Below are positions 25,568 to 34,782 of a DNA stretch of 38,997 nt, piece by piece. The DNA comes from Defluviitaleaceae bacterium (GTDB lineage Bacteria > Bacillota > Clostridia > Lachnospirales > WQUN01). The translations under genes and the position numbers were made by a program. Position 1 is the stretch's first letter. Every line of letters begins with the position of its first letter. The notes beneath the pieces were generated by a model. It was not told the DNA's origin, made no database searches, and was given only the letters and a program-made list of their open reading frames with translations. The stretch is taken from contig WQSR01000022.1 of NCBI GenBank assembly GCA_009787785.1, forward strand, positions 1 through 38,997, in the 5' to 3' direction.

Positions 25568-26680
25568 TTATTTTACGGTGCCTTTGGGAATGATAATGGG
25601 TTCATCCGGTGTACCAATAACAGAAGTCCACGGGCTCAGCACCACTTCCTTGTCCAAAATGGCATACTCAACCACGCATCCCTCTCTTATGCGCGTCCCT
25701 TCCATGATGATGGAATTACGTACCTGCGAACCCTCTCCGGTATACACCTTGCGGAAAATAACACTGCTGTCCGCCACGCCGTCCAGTATCGCGCCACTGC
25801 CTACCAGGCAGTTGGTAACTACGGCGCGGGCGTTGAATTTTGCCGGGGGTTCGTCCTTGGGCTTGGTCTTGATATAGGGGTGGTCGATGGCCAACAAAGC
25901 CCGTATGTCACGTTTAAGAAAATCCATGTTACAATCGTAATAAGACGAAATACTGCTTAAATTGCGCCAGTAACCGTCAAACTTGTACCCGTAAATCATG
26001 AGCCGCTTGCGATAGCGGGAAAAAATGTCGCGCACCAAATTGTGGCGGCCTTCATTAGAGATAGTCTCCAGCAGGTTAATCAACAGCTCGCGCTTGATAA
26101 CATACACGCCAATGCTGGCCAAATCGGATTGGGGGTCCAGCGGTTTTTCCTCCAGGTCGGTCAGGCGTTCGTTTTCGTCCAATTCCAGCACGCCATAGTT
26201 TCTGATGTCCTCGCTGTCCGGCACGCGGCGGTAGGCAATGGTGATTTCCGCATTTTTGCGCTCGTGGTAGGCAATCACATCGTTGAAATCCATTTTGTAC
26301 ACGCAATTGCCCGAGGAAATGACCACATAGGGCTCATTACTGCGCCGCAAAAACGTCAGATTCTGGTAGATGGAATCCGCCGTGCCCTTGAACCAGCCGG
26401 AATCACTCCCGGCCAGGAAGGGAGACAGGACGAACATACCGCCCTGCTTACTGCCCAAATCCCACCACTTGGGGCTGGATAGGTGGTCGTGCAAGGAGCG
26501 CGAATTGTTCTGGGTGATGATGGCTACCTTTTTAATGCCCGAATTGGTCATGTTGCTCAGGGGAAAGTCGATGGCGCGATAACAACTGCCCACGGGTATG
26601 GCCGAAGTGGTGCGGTAATTGGTCAGCTCGCCCAACCGCTCGTAGCCGCCCCCGGCTAAAATGATACCTACGGCCTTCAT
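25568..26680 (-). CDS. glgD: GlgD, glucose-1-phosphate adenylyltransferase-like subunit
   Basis: 370-aa protein with a nucleotidyltransferase domain ([20 protein letters not shown]) and a C-terminal left-handed beta-helix of hexapeptide repeats. It differs from GlgC at catalytic positions (for example GNCVYKMDF where GlgC has GDHIYKMDY), as expected of the GlgD subunit that modulates GlgC in Firmicutes. ATG 26680 overlaps the glgC stop by 4 bases. Confidence 0.93.
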   Translation of the reverse strand: MKAVGIILAGGGYERLGELTNYRTTSAIPVGSCYRAIDFPLSNMTNSGIKKVAIITQNNSRSLHDHLSSPKWWDLGSKQGGMFVLSPFLAGSDSGWFKGTADSIYQNLTFLRRSNEPYVVISSGNCVYKMDFNDVIAYHERKNAEITIAYRRVPDSEDIRNYGVLELDENERLTDLEEKPLDPQSDLASIGVYVIKRELLINLLETISNEGRHNLVRDIFSRYRKRLMIYGYKFDGYWRNLSSISSYYDCNMDFLKRDIRALLAIDHPYIKTKPKDEPPAKFNARAVVTNCLVGSGAILDGVADSSVIFRKVYTGEGSQVRNSIIMEGTRIREGCVVEYAILDKEVVLSPWTSVIGTPDEPIIIPKGTVK

Positions 26681-27987
26681 GCCTTCGCCCCCTTCTCGTT
26701 GTTTTTTTGCTCCCGCAGGATACTCTTGCCGCTGGAAAGCAATTTGTCCGGGTAGTCGGCGGGGAGGGTCTCTCCGTGGATAACGCAGTTTTGCCCGATG
26801 CGCACGCCGTCGGGGACAATGGAATTTTCCCCAAGGACGGTGATGCCCGTATTGTAAATCTTGGGGCGCAGTTCGTTGGGGATGTTCCCGCCGCCGCCGC
26901 AACCGATAACCACTCCATCGCCCACGGTGCAGTTGATATCCACAATGCAACGCTCCAGCACGGAATTTTTCCCGATATAGCCGTTTTCAAGGATAATGGA
27001 ATCCTTCACCGACGCGCCTTCCTCCACGATGACCCTGGGCCCCAGCACCGAGCCCGTGACTTGCCCCAGCACCTCACAGCCTTCCGAGAGAATCGTGCCC
27101 TGAATCACCGCTCTGGGCCCGGTAAAAATAGGGGGCTGGTAGTCCGCGTCGGTATAGATTTTATTAAATTCTTCGTACAGATTAAATTCGGGAACCGTTC
27201 GGATGAGGTCCATATTGGCTTCCCAATAGGACTCGATGGTGCCCACGTCGCGCCAGTAGTCGCTGAAGGGATAGGCAAACATGCGCATTCCGTCGGCCAG
27301 TAGCATGGGCAACACATGCATACCAAAATCGGAATCGGGGTGCACCAGGTTGTCGCGCTCCAGTGCGTCGCGCAGGACATCCCAGTTAAAAATGTAGATG
27401 CCCATATTGGCTAAATTACTTTTGGGGTTGGGGGGTTTTTCTTCAAATTCGTGGATGCGCTGGTCGGCGTGGACGTTCATCAGGCCGAAGCGGGAGGCTT
27501 CCTCCCAGGGAACCTCCAGCGCGGCAATGGTGACGTCGGCTTTATTTCTCTTGTGGAAGTCCAGCATTTTGGAATAGTCCATTTTGTAGATGTGGTCGCC
27601 ACCCAGGACGAGGACATAGTCGGGATTGTATTGTTCGATATATTCGATGTTTTGATAGATGGCGTTGGCTGTGCCGGTATACCACGCGCCGTGCTCGGAT
27701 TTCATATGGGGGGAAAGAATGGTAACGCCCCCGGAGCGGCGGTCCAAGTCCCAGGGTATGCCGATGCCTATGTGCTGGTTAAGCTTCAAGGGCTGGTATT
27801 GTGTAAGTACCCCCACCGTGTCTACACCGGAGTTGATGCAGTTGGACATGGGAAAGTCAATAATGCGATACTTCCCGCCAAATAATACGCCCGGTTTCGC
27901 TTCCGTTGCGGTGAGTACCCCCAGCCGGCTGCCCTGTCCCCCAGCCAGTAACATGGCAATCATTTCTTTTTTCCGCAAATTTTTCAC
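26677..27987 (-). CDS. glgC: Glucose-1-phosphate adenylyltransferase
   Basis: 436-aa ADP-glucose pyrophosphorylase making the glucosyl donor for glycogen. Signatures: [46 protein letters not shown] and [11 protein letters not shown], followed by a beta-helix domain. It is read from GTG 27987 with GGGGGG upstream; ATG 27963 (MIAMLLAGG) is an alternative. glgC-glgD form one operon. No glycogen synthase (glgA) or branching enzyme is in the window. Confidence 0.95.
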   Translation of the reverse strand: MKNLRKKEMIAMLLAGGQGSRLGVLTATEAKPGVLFGGKYRIIDFPMSNCINSGVDTVGVLTQYQPLKLNQHIGIGIPWDLDRRSGGVTILSPHMKSEHGAWYTGTANAIYQNIEYIEQYNPDYVLVLGGDHIYKMDYSKMLDFHKRNKADVTIAALEVPWEEASRFGLMNVHADQRIHEFEEKPPNPKSNLANMGIYIFNWDVLRDALERDNLVHPDSDFGMHVLPMLLADGMRMFAYPFSDYWRDVGTIESYWEANMDLIRTVPEFNLYEEFNKIYTDADYQPPIFTGPRAVIQGTILSEGCEVLGQVTGSVLGPRVIVEEGASVKDSIILENGYIGKNSVLERCIVDINCTVGDGVVIGCGGGGNIPNELRPKIYNTGITVLGENSIVPDGVRIGQNCVIHGETLPADYPDKLLSSGKSILREQKNNEKGAKA

Positions 27988-28020
27988 GCCCCCCCGTATA
28001 TAATTTAAGAAACTTAGTTT

Positions 28021-28050
28021 ATTATACCATAAAAAAATACATTTCTACAA
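28021..28050 (-). promoter_or_regulatory. Promoter of glgC-glgD(-spoVG)
   Basis: On the minus strand TTGTAG (28050-28045) and a perfect TATAAT (28026-28021) with an 18-bp spacer lie 33 bases upstream of the glgC GTG, in the divergent gap with murC. Confidence 0.6.
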
Positions 28051-28073
28051 AATTTTTGCCAGGGAGTGGAGTT

Positions 28074-29438
28074 ATGCACAAAATCGACTTGGGTAACGCG
28101 GAAAATATACACTTCATCGGCATCGGCGGCAGTAGTATGAGCGGCCTGGCGGAAATTTTATCTCAGGACGGCTACCGGGTAAGCGGCTCGGATAACAAAG
28201 CCTCAGCCGTCACCGACCGGCTAAAAAAACTGGGTATGGACGTAAAAATCCCCAACGCAGGTGAAAATATCCAAGAGGCGTATGATTTGGTGGTGTACAC
28301 GGCGGCCATCCGCCCCGACAATCCCGAATATATAGCAACGCGAAAATGGGGCATCCCCATGATGGTACGGGCGGAATTGCTGGAGGCTATTCTCCGGGGC
28401 TACAGCCGGGTGGTGTGCGTGGCGGGCAGTCACGGAAAAACCACGACCACGGCCTTGCTCACGGGTGTGGCCGTAGAAGGCGGGCTGGACCCCACCATGA
28501 ACATGGGCGGGGTTATGGGCAATGGGGCAAATTTCCGCGTGGGCAAATCCCCTTGCTTCATATTGGAAGCCTGTGAATACAGCAACAGCTTCCTGCACTG
28601 GCATTCGTACATCGGGGCGATATTGAATATCGACGCCGACCACATTGATTTCTACGGCGGCATGGACGGGCTGATTGATTCCTTCGCCCGGTTTGCGCGC
28701 AATATCGCGCCGGAGGGGGCATTGGTCATTAACGCGGAAACCCGGGGGTATGACCGCATCGTCCAGGGGTTGCCCTGCCGCGTGATTTCCTTTGGCTGTG
28801 GCGGAGAATATTACCCGGAAAATATTGTATTTCATGCCGACGGCAAGCCCTCCTTCGACGTCATGCGCACGGGCCAACGCCTGGCGCGGGTCAATTTGCC
28901 CTTACATGGAGCGTATAATATTGCAAACGCGCTGGCTTGCTTCGCCTTGGCGGAGCTTTTGGGGGTTACAACCGAAAAAATCACGCGGGGCCTGGAGGAG
29001 GCCCAGGGCGTTAAACGGCGTTTTGAATACAAAGGTACGTTCAATGGCGCGGATATCATCGACGATTATGCCCATCACCCCACAGAGGTCCGCGCCTGTT
29101 TGGCCGCCGCCCGCCAAGGGCACAAGGGGCGCGTTTTTTGCTTGTTCCAACCTCATTTATATTCGCGTACCCGGGATTTAATGAATGAATTTGCCACGGC
29201 CTTTGGCGACGCGGATATTATTTTGCTTTTACCCATATATGCCGCACGGGAGCCCTTCGACCCAAACGTAACGTCGGTCATGTTGGGCGAACGCTTGCGC
29301 GAAAATGGAAAAGACGTGAAATGTTTCGATGATTTTTACACGGCAGAGCAATTTTTGCGCGCAACGATTGTCCAAGGCGACCTGTTGATTACTATGGGGG
29401 CGGGAGAGTCCCATTTGGTTGGCGAACGTTTGTTATAA
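28074..29438 (+). CDS. murC: UDP-N-acetylmuramate--L-alanine ligase
   Basis: 454-aa Mur ligase that adds L-Ala to UDP-MurNAc in peptidoglycan synthesis. The N-terminal UDP-binding domain has IHFIGIGGSSMSGLAEIL, the ATP site is AGSHGKTTTT (117-126), and later blocks include NIDADHIDFYGG, YDDYAHHPTE-like IIDDYAHHPTEV and FQPHLYSRT. ATG 28074 follows GGGAGTGGAG. In many Firmicutes murC lies near purR/spoVG; here spoVG is on the other side of glgCD. Confidence 0.97.
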   Translation: MHKIDLGNAENIHFIGIGGSSMSGLAEILSQDGYRVSGSDNKASAVTDRLKKLGMDVKIPNAGENIQEAYDLVVYTAAIRPDNPEYIATRKWGIPMMVRAELLEAILRGYSRVVCVAGSHGKTTTTALLTGVAVEGGLDPTMNMGGVMGNGANFRVGKSPCFILEACEYSNSFLHWHSYIGAILNIDADHIDFYGGMDGLIDSFARFARNIAPEGALVINAETRGYDRIVQGLPCRVISFGCGGEYYPENIVFHADGKPSFDVMRTGQRLARVNLPLHGAYNIANALACFALAELLGVTTEKITRGLEEAQGVKRRFEYKGTFNGADIIDDYAHHPTEVRACLAAARQGHKGRVFCLFQPHLYSRTRDLMNEFATAFGDADIILLLPIYAAREPFDPNVTSVMLGERLRENGKDVKCFDDFYTAEQFLRATIVQGDLLITMGAGESHLVGERLL

Positions 29439-29444
29439 ACAGAG

Positions 29445-29462
29445 TTATCCACATTATCCACA
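29445..29462 (+). promoter_or_regulatory. Two abutting perfect DnaA boxes
   Basis: TTATCCACA occurs at 29445-29453 and again at 29454-29462, directly after the murC stop. Both match the DnaA consensus TTATNCACA exactly. Confidence 0.8.
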
Positions 29463-29525
29463 GAATTGGAAAAAAGCAAAAATTCTATTTATTTTCATGT
29501 TGTGACACAAATCGTGGTTGCCCGC

Positions 29526-29579
29526 AAAGCCCGTAAAGTCAAGGCTCTTTTAAGAAACCTTGATATATCGGGCTTTTTT
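29526..29579 (+). terminator. Intrinsic terminator of murC
   Basis: AAAGCCCG (29526-29533) pairs with CGGGCTTT (29569-29576), with an inner TCAAGG/CCTTGA stem (29539-29544 with 29558-29563). A run of six T's ends at 29579. It lies between the two DnaA-box clusters. Confidence 0.8.
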
Positions 29580-29610
29580 CATGGTATAACCGATTAAAAC
29601 ATCGCACCGG

Positions 29611-29619
29611 TGTGCATAA
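29611..29619 (-). promoter_or_regulatory. DnaA box, minus orientation
   Basis: TGTGCATAA is the reverse complement of TTATGCACA, an exact match to TTATNCACA. It lies between the other two box groups. Confidence 0.6.
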
Positions 29620-29686
29620 GTTTTCCTTGACAGGATTTCAACAAGCCGCAAAATGCGATAAAATCAAACACCACAGGCACTGGGCG

Positions 29687-29716
29687 TTATCCACAGGGTT
29701 ATTCACATTATCCACT
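29687..29716 (+). promoter_or_regulatory. Three clustered DnaA boxes upstream of dnaD
   Basis: TTATCCACA (29687-29695), TTATTCACA (29699-29707) and TTATCCACT (29708-29716; last base off consensus) are in tandem. A one-mismatch box (TTATCAACA) lies on the minus strand at 29722-29730. A TATAAT -10 box follows at 29770-29775, about 28 bases before the dnaD start, so DnaA binding could control dnaD transcription. The rest of the 364-base gap 29439-29802 holds only the murC terminator. Confidence 0.75.
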
Positions 29717-29802
29717 GGTTTTGTTGATAAAAAACCGTGTTCAAGCCCGTCCTTTTCGCGTATGATTACTATAATTTTCTATTGCAAGGGGCGGCGACAT
29801 CC

Positions 29803-30849
29803 ATGGGCGCGATACGAATAAGAATGGGATACGAGAGTCCGGTTGTAGCCATTCCCTGTCCTTTTATTGATAATTATATGAATACCTGTCCGCCGGTATA
29901 CGCACTAATTTACCTATACAGCCTTCGCCGCTTGGCCGAAGGTGAGGCCATAACCCTGCAAGCCCTTGCGGCCCACTTCAATGTCCTGGAGTCTGACGTG
30001 CACAACGCATGGCGGCACTGGGAGGAGGTGGGCATTATTTCAATTGAGGGAAGCGCGCCGGATATGTCCATTCTGTTCCTCCCCCCAGAGCAATGGGGGA
30101 AGGGGAATGCCCACAGCCCGCCGCCACCCCAAAAGGCCCTGGCCAACGAACGCCCCCAATACGCCGTGGAGGAGCTGACTTTGTTCAAGGAAAGGAGCAA
30201 AGAGGTGGAGCAATTGTTCACCCGTGCGGAGCAGGCACTGGGCAAGCTGTTGACCTACCATGACATGAATCTGCTCTTCGGCTTCTATGACTGGTTGCGT
30301 CTGCCGGTGGATGTACTGGATTTGTTGCTTACCTACTGTGCCGAAAACGACCACCGGGATTTACGCTACATTGAAAAATGCGCCCTGGACTGGGCTGACC
30401 GCGGCATCAATACCGTGGAAAAGGCCCGGGAATATATCCAGACCTTCGACGGTGTGTACCGCGCTGTTTTGCAGGCCATGGGCCAAACCGGCTGTATAGC
30501 CACCCCCACCCAGAAAAAATACATAGAGAAATGGCGCAAGGATTGGGCCATGCCCCTCACGCTCATCATGGAGGCTTGCGACCGCGCCGGGGTGCAAATC
30601 GGCAAGCCGAAATTCACCTATGTGGATAAAATTATCGCCTCCTGGCACAAGGCGGGGATAACCACCATGGACGGGGTACACGCCGCCGACGCGGAATTTT
30701 CCAAGTCAAAGGAAGACATGAAAACCCCGGCGCGTATCGTCAAGCCCAAGTCCACCCGCTTTGCCAACTTTACCCAGCGTAAGAACGACAACGCCTCCTT
30801 TGAGCGAATGGAACGCGAAGCCTATATACTAAAAGAATTGCAGGGATAA
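29803..30849 (+). CDS. DnaD-domain replication initiation protein
   Basis: About 348 aa. The N-terminal region (GYESPVVAIPCPFIDNYMNTCPPVYALIYLY...) is the winged-helix DnaD N-domain: IPxxFIDxYM followed by a helix-turn-helix with LAAHFNVLESDVHNAWRHWEEVGII. The DnaB_2/DnaD C-terminal domain (about 150-290) has LLTYHDMNLLFGFYDWLRLPVDVLDLLLTYC and GINTVEKAREYI. It should help load the replicative helicase. The start is uncertain: 29803 has AAGGGGCGG upstream, and ATG 29824 is the alternative. The helicase loader gene follows immediately. Confidence 0.88.
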   Translation: MGAIRIRMGYESPVVAIPCPFIDNYMNTCPPVYALIYLYSLRRLAEGEAITLQALAAHFNVLESDVHNAWRHWEEVGIISIEGSAPDMSILFLPPEQWGKGNAHSPPPPQKALANERPQYAVEELTLFKERSKEVEQLFTRAEQALGKLLTYHDMNLLFGFYDWLRLPVDVLDLLLTYCAENDHRDLRYIEKCALDWADRGINTVEKAREYIQTFDGVYRAVLQAMGQTGCIATPTQKKYIEKWRKDWAMPLTLIMEACDRAGVQIGKPKFTYVDKIIASWHKAGITTMDGVHAADAEFSKSKEDMKTPARIVKPKSTRFANFTQRKNDNASFERMEREAYILKELQG

Positions 30850-31857
30850 ATGATGGGACACACAACGGCGTACAGGGAAATTATGCGGGAGTATGAATAC
30901 GCCCGAAACGAGGCGTACCATTTGCGCGAGAGGCGGCAACAGGCCCTGTATGAAAATTTGCCCCGGGTGAAAGAAATCGACCGGGAGATGACGGGCATCG
31001 GCCTGAAGCTGGCCAAAATGGCCCTTACGGGGAAGGCCAGCCCAGCGCAAGCCCGTGCCGACTATGACGCGCTGAACCGGGAAAAATCCGAGCTCCTTGC
31101 CGCCAAGGGCATACCCACAGATTATTTGACGGATGTATATCGTTGCAACCGCTGTGCCGACACGGGATTTTTGGATGTAGATACAACCCGGGCCCAGCGA
31201 TGCAATTGCTTGAAGCAACGGCTGATTGACCAGGGCTACGCCCTTTCCAATGTACGGGACGTACTGGCCAGGGAAAACTTCGCCACGTTCAAGATAAACC
31301 ATTTCAGCCAGGAGAAAATTGAAAACGAGGGTCTGTCCCCACGGGACAACATGAAGGCCGTGCGAAAAATCGCGGAGCGGTTCGTAAAATCCTTCAAGCC
31401 GGGCACGGAGAATTTGCTTTTCTACGGCACAACGGGGCTGGGGAAAACCTTTGTGTGCCATTGCATTGCCAAGGCGTTGCTGGATGCGGGGCATACGGTG
31501 CTGTATGTCACCGCGCCGCGTTTGTTCAAATGGGTGCAGACACAGCAGTTTAGCCGCGACGGCACGGAAGAGGTGGAAGGGCAGCTGGACGCGGTTGCGG
31601 AGGCGGATTTGTTAATTTTGGATGACCTGGGCGCGGAATTTTCCACCATTGTCACCGACTCGGCCCTCTTCGACGTGATTAACCAACGCTTGCTGGACGG
31701 GCGTTCCACGGTGATTTCCACCAACCTGACCACGGACGAGTTGGAGGAGCAATACACCGAGCGCATCGTTTCGCGGCTTAAAGGGTTTTATAAAATGCTT
31801 AAATTTTTTGGCGAGGACATCCGCGTGAAGAAAAAACACCAAAACATGGCTGATTGA
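30850..31857 (+). CDS. Helicase loader, DnaI/DnaC-like AAA+ ATPase
   Basis: 335-aa protein. The N-terminal helical region is followed by a likely zinc-binding cluster (Cys99, Cys102, Cys118, Cys120). The AAA+ domain has Walker A GTTGLGKT (193-200), Walker B LLILDDLG (254-261) and a C-terminal arginine region VSRLKGFYKM. It is expected to load replicative helicase at the origin or at restart sites together with DnaD. ATG 30850 directly abuts the dnaD stop; ATG 30853 is equally possible. Confidence 0.9.
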   Translation: MMGHTTAYREIMREYEYARNEAYHLRERRQQALYENLPRVKEIDREMTGIGLKLAKMALTGKASPAQARADYDALNREKSELLAAKGIPTDYLTDVYRCNRCADTGFLDVDTTRAQRCNCLKQRLIDQGYALSNVRDVLARENFATFKINHFSQEKIENEGLSPRDNMKAVRKIAERFVKSFKPGTENLLFYGTTGLGKTFVCHCIAKALLDAGHTVLYVTAPRLFKWVQTQQFSRDGTEEVEGQLDAVAEADLLILDDLGAEFSTIVTDSALFDVINQRLLDGRSTVISTNLTTDELEEQYTERIVSRLKGFYKMLKFFGEDIRVKKKHQNMAD

Positions 31858-31923
31858 TTTTATTCCCGGGCGGCATACTATATCCACGAAAATGTATCAC
31901 ATTTGAAGGGACTGTATGCCGAA

Positions 31924-32796
31924 ATGAAAAAAACATTGTATGTATTGTGCACATCGCTGGCTTTGGGCTTGATGTGTATTTTTTTTGCCTTGGAAATTAA
32001 AGCCGACGACGGCGACCTGGACGACACCGCCGTGTTCTTCTGGCGGGAAAAGGAGGCCGAGGTGCCCATCATCATGTACCATCTGGTGACGGAAAAGCAG
32101 AAATATCTGGGTAAATATGGCATCACCCCCGCAGAGCTGGAGGCGGATTTGCATTACCTCAAGGACAATGGCTACAAAACTGTGGTGATGGCGGATTTAA
32201 TTGATTTTGTGCAAAGCGGGAAAAAATTGCCCAAGAAGCCCATCGTCCTGACCTTCGACGACGGGAACGTGGGGGATTTTGACTATGTATTGCCCCTGTT
32301 GGAGCGGTATAAAATGAAGGCGGTGTTTTCCGTTATCGGGGAGGCCGCCGATAAATATACCCTGGAGCGGGAAAAGCACCCGAAGGCCAAATATCCAAAT
32401 TTAACCTGGGGTGAAATAAAAATCATGCACGATTCCGGCTGGTGCGAAATCCAAAGCCACGGGTACAATCTGCACGGCCGAAACGGCGCGGGCATACGGC
32501 GCAATGAATGCGCCGACGCCTATTACAACCGGCTGTATGAAGATTTGCATACATTGCAAAAGCGTTGCCACGAAGAAATCGGTTTTACGCCCACTACCTT
32601 TACCTATCCCCTGGGGGTCATCAGCAAGGGCTCACGGGAGGTGCTGGAGGAGCTGGGCTTCGTGGCCAGCCTTTCGTGCCAGGAGGGCATGAACCTCCTC
32701 AAGCAAGGCGACAGACACTGCCTTTTCCGCTTAAACCGCGTAAATCGCCCCTCCGGCAAGCCCATTAAGTTTCTGCTGGATAAAATTGAAAAATAG
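31924..32796 (+). CDS. Polysaccharide deacetylase (NodB domain), exported or membrane-anchored
   Basis: 290-aa protein. Residues 1-26 form a signal peptide or anchor. The NodB domain has VPIIMYHLV (47-55), TFDDG (110-114) and a His motif SHGYNLH (178-184) matching the metal-binding H-x3-5-H pattern. TFTYPLG serves as motif 3. It probably deacetylates peptidoglycan or another cell-surface GlcNAc polymer. ATG 31924 is preferred because the frame opening at TTG 31903 would add residues before the signal peptide; an AAGGGA lies 12 bases upstream. Confidence 0.88.
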   Translation: MKKTLYVLCTSLALGLMCIFFALEIKADDGDLDDTAVFFWREKEAEVPIIMYHLVTEKQKYLGKYGITPAELEADLHYLKDNGYKTVVMADLIDFVQSGKKLPKKPIVLTFDDGNVGDFDYVLPLLERYKMKAVFSVIGEAADKYTLEREKHPKAKYPNLTWGEIKIMHDSGWCEIQSHGYNLHGRNGAGIRRNECADAYYNRLYEDLHTLQKRCHEEIGFTPTTFTYPLGVISKGSREVLEELGFVASLSCQEGMNLLKQGDRHCLFRLNRVNRPSGKPIKFLLDKIEK

Positions 32797-32825
32797 TTGT
32801 TTCTATTCATCGCATGGGTTATAAT
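32797..32825 (+). promoter_or_regulatory. Promoter of the EAL-HDOD gene
   Basis: TTGTTT (32797-32802), a 17-bp spacer and a perfect TATAAT (32820-32825) lie 35 bases upstream of ATG 32861. The -35 begins directly after the deacetylase stop. Confidence 0.7.
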
Positions 32826-32860
32826 ACGCAAAATGCCCCGATAGACGGAGGAGCGATTCT

Positions 32861-34105
32861 ATGCAATTCTTACTTGTACCCAAGCCGTTATTCACCAGCG
32901 GTATGATTGTTGAGGGCTATTATTTATCCTATCAATACGGGAACGCCATCCTGGAATCCGTTAAATCCAACCCGCTGGACCGGGCGATGAACTCCCCCTT
33001 TTTTGACTTTATCAACGCGGTGGGCATGGACGCCCTCACCCAGAACAAGCCCCTCTTTGTCCCCATCACGCAAATATTGCTCATGACTGACCTGGAAGCG
33101 GACATCAACGACGACCCCGATAAAATTGTCTTCATTTTGGACAAGCGCGTACTGCCCGAGCCCACGGTACTTGAGCGTATGAAGCACTTTACCAATATGG
33201 GCTTCCGCTTCACCATTATTTATCAAAACAACCTTGAAGAAATCAGGGATTTTGCCCCTTATGTCAGCTATGTCTTCCTGCGCCTCCCGGCCAGCCATCT
33301 GGTGAGCCATGCGCGTATCGTACAAAAGGAATTTCCGAAAACCACGGTGGTGGCCACCGATATCGAAGAACAGCCCATTTTTGACATGATAAAGCATTCC
33401 AGCATCAATTTGTTTGACGGGCCTTTCTACAAAGTGCACATCCCCACCTCAGCCATACAAAACGCCCTCACCCCCTTGAAGGTGAACTATATCCAGCTGT
33501 TGAATATCGTGAACAAAGAGGACTTCGATTTCCAGACATTCACCCGTACGGTGCGGCAGGATATGGCCTTGGCGGTGCAGTTCATGAAGCTGGTGAACAC
33601 CGCCTCCAGTGCACGCACCGAAATCAAGAACCTGAACCAGGCCGCCGCCATGCTGGGCCAGCGCGAAATCAGAAAATGGGTGGCCGCCGCCGTAACCAAC
33701 GCCCTGTGCGCCGACAATCCATCGGAAGTCACCCGGATTTCTTTGCTCCGCGCCAAGTTTTGCGAAAATATGGGTCAGCACTTTGAAATGGCCATGGCCA
33801 ACGAGAACTTGTTCCTGATGGGGCTCTTCTCCGTGCTGGATGTGGTGCTTTCCGTCCCGATAAAGGACGCGCTGGGCATGGTGTTCGTTCCCGCCGCCAT
33901 CTACGAAGCCCTGGTGGACCGCAAGGGCGGGCACTACGAGGTGCTCCAGTTTGTCCTTACTTATGAGCATGGCGCGTGGGCGGAGATTTCCCGCGTGGCG
34001 TTGATGCGGCATATTTCCGTGGAAGCCATTCACATTGCCTACCGGGATGCCCTGATTTGGTACAGCGATATGATTAGTATGTCCGTAGAAACCGAAGATA
34101 TCTAA
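32861..34105 (+). CDS. EAL-HDOD (YuxH-like) protein with degenerate EAL domain
   Basis: 414-aa protein. The N-terminal ~200 residues follow the YuxH-type EAL fold (VEGYYLSYQYG, GFRFTIIYQN, VFLRLPASHL, VVATDIEEQPIFDM, INLFDGPFY), but the E-A/V-L catalytic motif and the metal-binding residues are not visible. Residues ~210-400 are an HDOD domain (TVRQDMALAVQFMKLVNTAS, AAMLGQREIRKWV). It is probably a signalling scaffold, not a c-di-GMP phosphodiesterase. GGAGGAG precedes the ATG. It is followed after 4 bases by trmB. Confidence 0.85.
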   Translation: MQFLLVPKPLFTSGMIVEGYYLSYQYGNAILESVKSNPLDRAMNSPFFDFINAVGMDALTQNKPLFVPITQILLMTDLEADINDDPDKIVFILDKRVLPEPTVLERMKHFTNMGFRFTIIYQNNLEEIRDFAPYVSYVFLRLPASHLVSHARIVQKEFPKTTVVATDIEEQPIFDMIKHSSINLFDGPFYKVHIPTSAIQNALTPLKVNYIQLLNIVNKEDFDFQTFTRTVRQDMALAVQFMKLVNTASSARTEIKNLNQAAAMLGQREIRKWVAAAVTNALCADNPSEVTRISLLRAKFCENMGQHFEMAMANENLFLMGLFSVLDVVLSVPIKDALGMVFVPAAIYEALVDRKGGHYEVLQFVLTYEHGAWAEISRVALMRHISVEAIHIAYRDALIWYSDMISMSVETEDI

Positions 34106-34109
34106 TTTT

Positions 34110-34781
34110 ATGCGGGCACGGAAGAAAAAATGGGCACCGGCAGAGCTAGAAAATAATCCACTGATAATAAAGAGCGATGCCGCACAGGCCATTGACCTAA
34201 AGCGGCACTTTGGGAACAGCCAACCCATACACATGGAAATCGGTTGCGGCAAGGGGCGTTTCATCACGGAATGCGCCCGGCGCAACCCCGATATAAATTT
34301 CATAGCCGTCGAAAGGGAATCCGCCATTCTGGCCGCCGCGGCCCGGCGTGCCGCACAGCTGGCCCGGGAAAGCCCACTTTCGGTGGCTTTTTTATTGCTG
34401 GACGTAAACGAGCTGGCCCGGTGCATCCCTCCCGGTGCGATATCCCGCCTGTATATTAATTTCTGCGACCCGTGGCCCAATAAAAAAAAATGGGCCAAGC
34501 GACGCCTGACCCACACGAATTTTTTACAAACATATGAAGCACTGCGCATACCGGAGCTACATTTCAAAACTGACAACCGCCTGCTTTTCGAATTTTCCAT
34601 AGAAAGCCTGAGCCAAAACCGGTGGCAGATGCACAATGTCTCCCTGGATTTACACGCCAACCCAGACGAAAACAACATCGTAACCGAATATGAAGAAAAA
34701 TTCTCCCCCTTCGGGCCCATCTACCGGCTGGAGGCAAGCCCACCGGGGTTAATTAATCCACCTATACCCTCGAAAATATAA
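34110..34781 (+). CDS. trmB: tRNA (guanine-N7-)-methyltransferase
   Basis: 223-aa SAM-dependent methyltransferase that makes m7G46 in tRNA. It has the MRARKKKWA opening, SAM motif MEIGCGKGRFI, INFIAVERE and the TrmB hallmark DPWPNKKKWAKRRL. Its start is 4 bases after the EAL-HDOD stop, so it is probably co-transcribed. It converges with the next gene, with a single base between stops and no terminator. Confidence 0.95.
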   Translation: MRARKKKWAPAELENNPLIIKSDAAQAIDLKRHFGNSQPIHMEIGCGKGRFITECARRNPDINFIAVERESAILAAAARRAAQLARESPLSVAFLLLDVNELARCIPPGAISRLYINFCDPWPNKKKWAKRRLTHTNFLQTYEALRIPELHFKTDNRLLFEFSIESLSQNRWQMHNVSLDLHANPDENNIVTEYEEKFSPFGPIYRLEASPPGLINPPIPSKI

Positions 34782-34782
34782 T

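Noticed and set aside
21664..28050. Prophage or integrative element
   Set aside because: Despite AT-rich resistance-type genes there are no integrase, phage structural genes or direct-repeat attachment sites.
29439..29802. Chromosomal replication origin (oriC)
   Set aside because: DnaA boxes are dense, but dnaA/dnaN are absent, the murC terminator occupies the middle, and no clear AT-rich unwinding element is separate from it. Reported as a DnaA-box cluster only.
30850..31857. Transposon-borne IstB helper ATPase
   Set aside because: The AAA+ domain resembles IstB, but there is no IstA transposase, and the preceding DnaD gene and N-terminal Cys cluster fit a helicase loader.
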